DNA of 64,000 nt, from assembly GCA_032622095.1 (NCBI GenBank), contig CP136065.1, positions 151,345,577 through 151,409,576 on the forward strand, in the 5' to 3' direction. Shown in pieces: positions 53,201 to 59,200 of this stretch (the first letter of the stretch is position 1; every line of letters begins with the position of its first letter). Made by a program: the position numbers and the translations under genes. Source of the DNA: Siphonodentalium dalli (taxonomy: Eukaryota; Mollusca; Scaphopoda; Gadilida; Siphonodentaliidae). The notes under the pieces are model-generated. The model was given only the letters and a program-made list of their open reading frames with translations. It did not search any database and had not been told where the DNA came from.

Positions 53201-56200
53201 TCTTCATTCTCATGTACCACGTATAATGGCTGAGAATAATGAAGCATTACTTACTTAGAACATACAAATCTAATTGCAGTAATACAGTATGCAATTTAGC
53301 TAATGACAACGAAGCTTGACTGTTGAAACAATTGGGAATTTTCAAAAGTTGACTGCTTATCGATTACTTGAACGGCCAACAAAATAACCCAGGTATTCAA
53401 CCTCCATAACATTGGAACAAATTTTGACATAATTGACGTAATTTTGAAAATACTGATGAGCATATGAAGAAGTCTTTCACTACAGCCCTTTAATTTCAGA
53501 TTGTTTGGCTTTGGAAATCTGCTACGGAACCATTTGCCGTGGCCCAGTTGCTTCAGCAAATGGCTTCGGCATTGCTGATTGCCATAGCCAATAATGAGAG
53601 CTGTTCACTGGGAAGCATTCATGGTGACAAATTGAATCTGTTCTATTTAACCAACTCCATTATGTTGACAAGTAATATTATTCTCCAACAATCAGCCCTG
53701 TTAATTGCAGAAATTTCCTAGACTAAGAAATTGCCAAGGCCAGAAATGTTTTCTCGGCTAAAAATAGGATCCACATAGTAGCATACTACTGTGAACTACA
53801 CATATAACTTTAGTTTACAATTGGACTTAGTCCATAATCATGGTAAACTTTGGTTAAGTCTGGTTTAAAATTTATGATTAACAAGATAATTCTTGTGCAG
53901 TTAGTTATCCCAGTAGTCCTTGGCATTCAACAATAAATTTTTGCTGTCTGCAGACTCCACAGTGCGACATTAAGGCAATGTGTACAGCATTTTGTTTTAA
54001 TTTTGCACAAAACATCAGCAGGCTCTGAAATTTGCTTCGGCTAAAAAATAGTCCACAAAATATCTTTTCACCTTGGCATTTGCCTAGGATCAGCCGATAG
54101 CCGATGCTAATTAATAGGGCCGAACAATTATATCAAACTAACCCTTATACAGTATACTCAAAATAAAAGCCTGACAATGATATGTTGTTAAGTCACTATT
54201 TCAGGTGATTCACATTCATATATAATCAACATTGTGTCAGCATACGACAGTGTACCAATATACAGCTGTTGACTGTCACAATTCCTCACAAAGAATCTCA
54301 TAGAAGTGTGTGGCCTCGCAGTAAATCAAACAGTGTTCTTTCATTGAAGAATAATTTTTTAACAAGAGCATCGCTGGCGCGTGGCTAAATAAACCTGTCG
54401 GTTTACTTGTAAACTGTTATTAAATCAGGTGAATTAAGTTGAAAAAAGGCCATACTCATGTAAAAATAATTAGATGGAACCCATATTCGAAATCAGCTGG
54501 TATTTTTAGCTGGGAAATACACATGCCAACTTTAATTCAAATCAAATAAACCAAACTGGTGTTATCAGTCAGAAACCAAAGTCTAAAAAGGGCCATAACT
54601 CATGTAAAAATAACTGGATGGAACCCATATTTGAACCTAGCCTGTATTTTTAGCTGGGAAACACACATACCAACTTTGGTTCAGATCAAATAATCAAAAC
54701 TGGAGTTATCGGTTGGAAATATAAAATGCTAATGGATGGATGGACAATCACATAAACACAACCGTTTTTTATAAGGTGTATAAAAATCACATCTATAAGG
54801 CCAAAAAAAAAAGTTTTGGTTCTCAGGCCCCGCCGCATTGAATAAAAAGGGTCGCATTATGCCTTTTTATTGCAATGCCTGATGTTATGACAAAAAAACT
54901 TACAAAAAATTAATTTGAATTTTTATTTTTTTTATTTTATAACCATGTCCATAGCAGATATGTGTTGAATATTAGTGTGCATTGAGCTCTAACATGTAAT
55001 GTGTTAAAAGTGACTTGCAGGCTTACAACATGAAGTAGATGACTACAATTAAGAAAATGATTAGCTGATCCTCATGCTCTTCTTACAAATAGTCATTGTG
55101 AACTAACTTACACTAATTGTAACTTTATACAATTGAAAGGCACAGTACTAAATTCAGGATCACATATTGGAATAGAGAGGTATCAGTTTTTAGACAACAA
55201 TAACAGTAGTTAATGTCAGGGGGATTATATAATGTTAGGTAATCCCAGTCATACACTGGTAGTACAATGTCATTTTTATGTATTAAGACTAAATGAGTTT
55301 ATATGCATAACAGTTCCCTCTACATTTCTGGTTATTACTAGACAGAGGGAGGTATATTTGTCCATGCTTACTATGTGCAGAAAAAAATAAAAAATAAAAA
55401 ATAAAACCCTCCCTCCCTCATTGATTTGAAGAAAAAAATTGCCCGAGAACCAAACACTTTTTTTTTTTTGGCCTAAAGTAATAATTTAATTTCACAAAGC
55501 TACAAAATGATACATACAGGAACTTCATAAATACTGAGGGCATCCTCTCCAATTCTGGCAAAGAATTTTCCATCTTGAGACCATCTGCAAAAATAATAGT
55601 CTACGATTTAATTCATTGGATGGTAGAACATATAGATTAAATACAAGAATGCTTAGAATTCAGTTACTCTTTCTATAAACATGATAATAAACAAGACAGT
55701 CAATGACTGTGGTGGGCGTCGCTCACCTGACTGCAAGACTGAAAATACTGGGACTCTGAAGACTTCAACAGTCAATACTTTTCAAAATCACTTAAGACCA
55801 GTATTTCTAAACATGAATATAGCTGGAGGTTCTCTTTTGAGTAGGTGTATTCACAAATTTCTAATTGCAGACCACTGACAAATCTCCAACAATCTGCACT
55901 TTTTAAACAAAACAACCAGACCACAGTCCTCAGTTCACAAAATTCCTTTTGCACATCCCTCTCAGGTGGGAATTTTACAACTGGTATTTCAATTCTCCAA
56001 CTTTTTGAAATTTCCAACCTGACATCAGCCATAAAGTTAAAATTTGTGGCCAACCTGACAGCCCCCATGGTCCAACAGTTTAACCGGAAGAATGCAAATA
56101 TGGGCTGTTGGTCTAAAAACATTCTGGTTTGAAAACCAAACTATGAGAACAATTCTAACCTATTTTGGTGTGAAAATCAAATTTACACAGGGTATCTGCC

Positions 56201-59200
56201 CATTTCTGGTGAATGAATTCACGGAGTTTCAAGGAGGTTCCAGTAGTCAATTCAAGGATTTTCAAGGACTGCCCCGACAAATTTCAAGATGTTTCCAGGA
56301 ACCAACTGTTGAACATTACATGTGATACAATGTTTTCCACCATAACTTTAGCATTTTGGGCTTTTTACGTAAACAGGAAAATTGAGGAAATGAAGGTCAT
56401 CGGAAGTGGATGTGGTTTTTTCATTTCGTTTTTGTTAATTTGTCTGTTTTGATGTAAAACACGGGTTTCTAATGTCGAATGTCTATATAATATACAAAAT
56501 ACCTCGATCCAATACAATAAAAATACCCTAATTACAGTACCTGAGTTTGAAGTGCTCGGAACTATTTTTTGTCATGTTCAATTTTATGATGCTTCATAGG
56601 GGGATCACATAATTGAAATCGACGAAAATTCTATGGTACGTTTCTCCGTATATTGCTCGATCTCGCGCGGAACGGCAATCGAGTGTACGCGAATTTCCTG
56701 TGCTTCCGGTGCGTTTGTATTATTTTTTCGACTTTGAACAATTTCATGCCACTTCTGAGCATACATATCAAGCATTTGACGGCTATTTTGCTAGATTGGA
56801 CGGTCATATCTGATTATAATGAAGCTGGCACACTAATTGAGCTATTACGGGACCAGATAACAAAACTTAAAGTCGTCATCGATGTGAAAAATGTAGAGCT
56901 TGACGATCTCGAAATTGAATGTTTTGTGGGCACGAACAGAACTGATGACCGTGAATTCCAGCGGGTGGCGCATTCTGTGGCGCTGTCTGTTGCTGTTAAA
57001 GACATTGTTGAGGAATTTGGGAAATATTTCAAGTTCAAACTATCTGAATCATCTGACAAGAAAAATGACAATAAAAACCGAACTGAAGATGCCTTCAAAA
57101 TGCTCATGGACAAGTCTAAACATAGACAAGATACAGTTTTTCTCCCCGAGAAGGTGGATGGAGGAAATTCTAAATGCCGACTCTTCAATGACATCATTGA
57201 CATGCTCGAAAAAAACAATGTCAGTTGGACGGCTGACGCTGTCACCACAATTGGCAAACCATTTGTGGATGCCATCGTCGCCGTCCTGTGGTATATTGAT
57301 CCACACTACACCACAATTCTTGACAGATTTCCAGAGCTAACCGGGTTATTCAAATCTTCACCGGTTTGAAATACAACGACCCAAAAGGTCACAGACATGC
57401 CGTCCAGAAAATATCCCAAGAAAAGTTGTCATCTTTGGAGTCTGAAGTAAGACAAATTCACAGATGCACCATGGATGAAGACCAAACAATGGCAACCGGT
57501 ACGTGAGGGCGTGGTGGAAGTGTTAGACCTTGTGCACAAATACATTGTTTATCTTAGAAAAAAATTGGATGAAGTTCAGCAGTCCCACACGTGTGAAGAT
57601 GTTCGATCCGCTGCCGATTCACAGCTGTTAGTTGTCATCAAACCGAGTCATTTAGTAAAGCCGACTGTTGCTGCTCGTTATGCTAAATTGAATTCAGAAC
57701 TGTCAACAGTGTCGTACTACGAAAAACTGAACCTTGATGAATTTACACCTGAAGATACTCGAGAGCGCAGACACTATTTGGAGAATATCAACCAGGGATT
57801 GAACTTCAAATGTGTTCATTTTTCAAAGACGTCAGGAAATAATATTGGAACTATTCATTTCCTCTGGAAAGTACCGCACCATCAAGATGAGCATGCATAT
57901 ATAGCTCTACTAAAAGTGACTTTAGAGCAGATGATCAAAACACACTTTGTACCTGTTTATTAAACAGTGATGTTGTATGGTATACACATATGCCATATTT
58001 TATTAAATGTTTTAATACTATAAATATTAAAATGCAAAACATTTCAAATATAATTCTATGATTGGCTGTATTCATATATCAATAGGGTCATATCTGACAT
58101 ATAAAATAAATCTTCTTCCTTAATAATTGCCACTGTTGAATGTCAATTGATATCGAGACCTGCCAAGCAGTGATGATGTGGTATCTTTGCTAGAGTGACA
58201 TTAAATCAATCAATCATATGAACCAGTACTTGTAAGTGAATACTCCTGTTTCTGTAATACACAAGTGGGATGAGACACCTGAAAGAGAGACTAGTTAAAT
58301 TAATATGACAGATTGTACACCTGGGCTGGTATTCAGGTTATCAGTCAAATTTAAGGGAAAATACCATTTAATATAATAAAGATGAACAGTGTTCATCCTT
58401 ATTATATTATATTATATGGTATGTTTCGCTAAAATTGGCTGCTTGCTGCAGTGTTAGTAGCCCATGATAAATGCCTGAGAAACAAAACATTGAGTTTGTG
58501 TGGCCTAAACTATCTATATTTATTGACTCCCGATGAATCAATATACCTGGGTTTTAGGGCTACACGGAAATCCAGGGTTTTCAAGGGGTGGGCATTCAAT
58601 TCAAGGGTTTCAATGGCCCTGGAAAATAGATTTTCCAAATCAAGAAGTTTCAAGGAATTCAAGGAGCCGCGGATACCCTGTTACAACTTATGTTGATTCA
58701 GGCATGAAATTTCCAACTGTTGAAAATTTTGATCAAAGTAGGGGGTCAAATCTCCAACCCTCCTCTACCTCTACTCTCCCTCCCCATCGCCCCTAACATT
58801 GCCTTCACCCCCACCCTGTCACCTTAGGCATAAACAAAAAATAGGTGTGTTTCCAATAACCCCCGCCACTCCTAAAACCGCCAGCCTGTACTAATTGTTT
58901 TCCTCATTTTTTAAGAAATAATTTTTTTTTATTTTTCTGCTGTAAGTCTGTCGCTGATCTGCACTTTCGAACCGGAAATGAGTCGCCATGCAGATATTCG
59001 TAATAAGATTAGACAAGTGTTCACACGGAGACAAAAAAGATTAATATGGAGCTTCAAACATCAAGCTACTCTTTGAAATTTTCTGTTCCATGCTGAAGCT
59101 CGAACATGTGAAGCAAGAATTCTGCGCTCTAGTGTTGAAACGATTAATCGATTAGTCGAAATCGACGCGATTATTAAATTAGTCGATCCCGAAATATGCT

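Noticed and set aside
56814-57306. Antisense frames of 153 and 85 codons, and the 146-codon frame at 56900-57340
   Set aside because: Shadows of the plus-strand ORF at 56746-57963, which has the more protein-like composition and continues beyond them.
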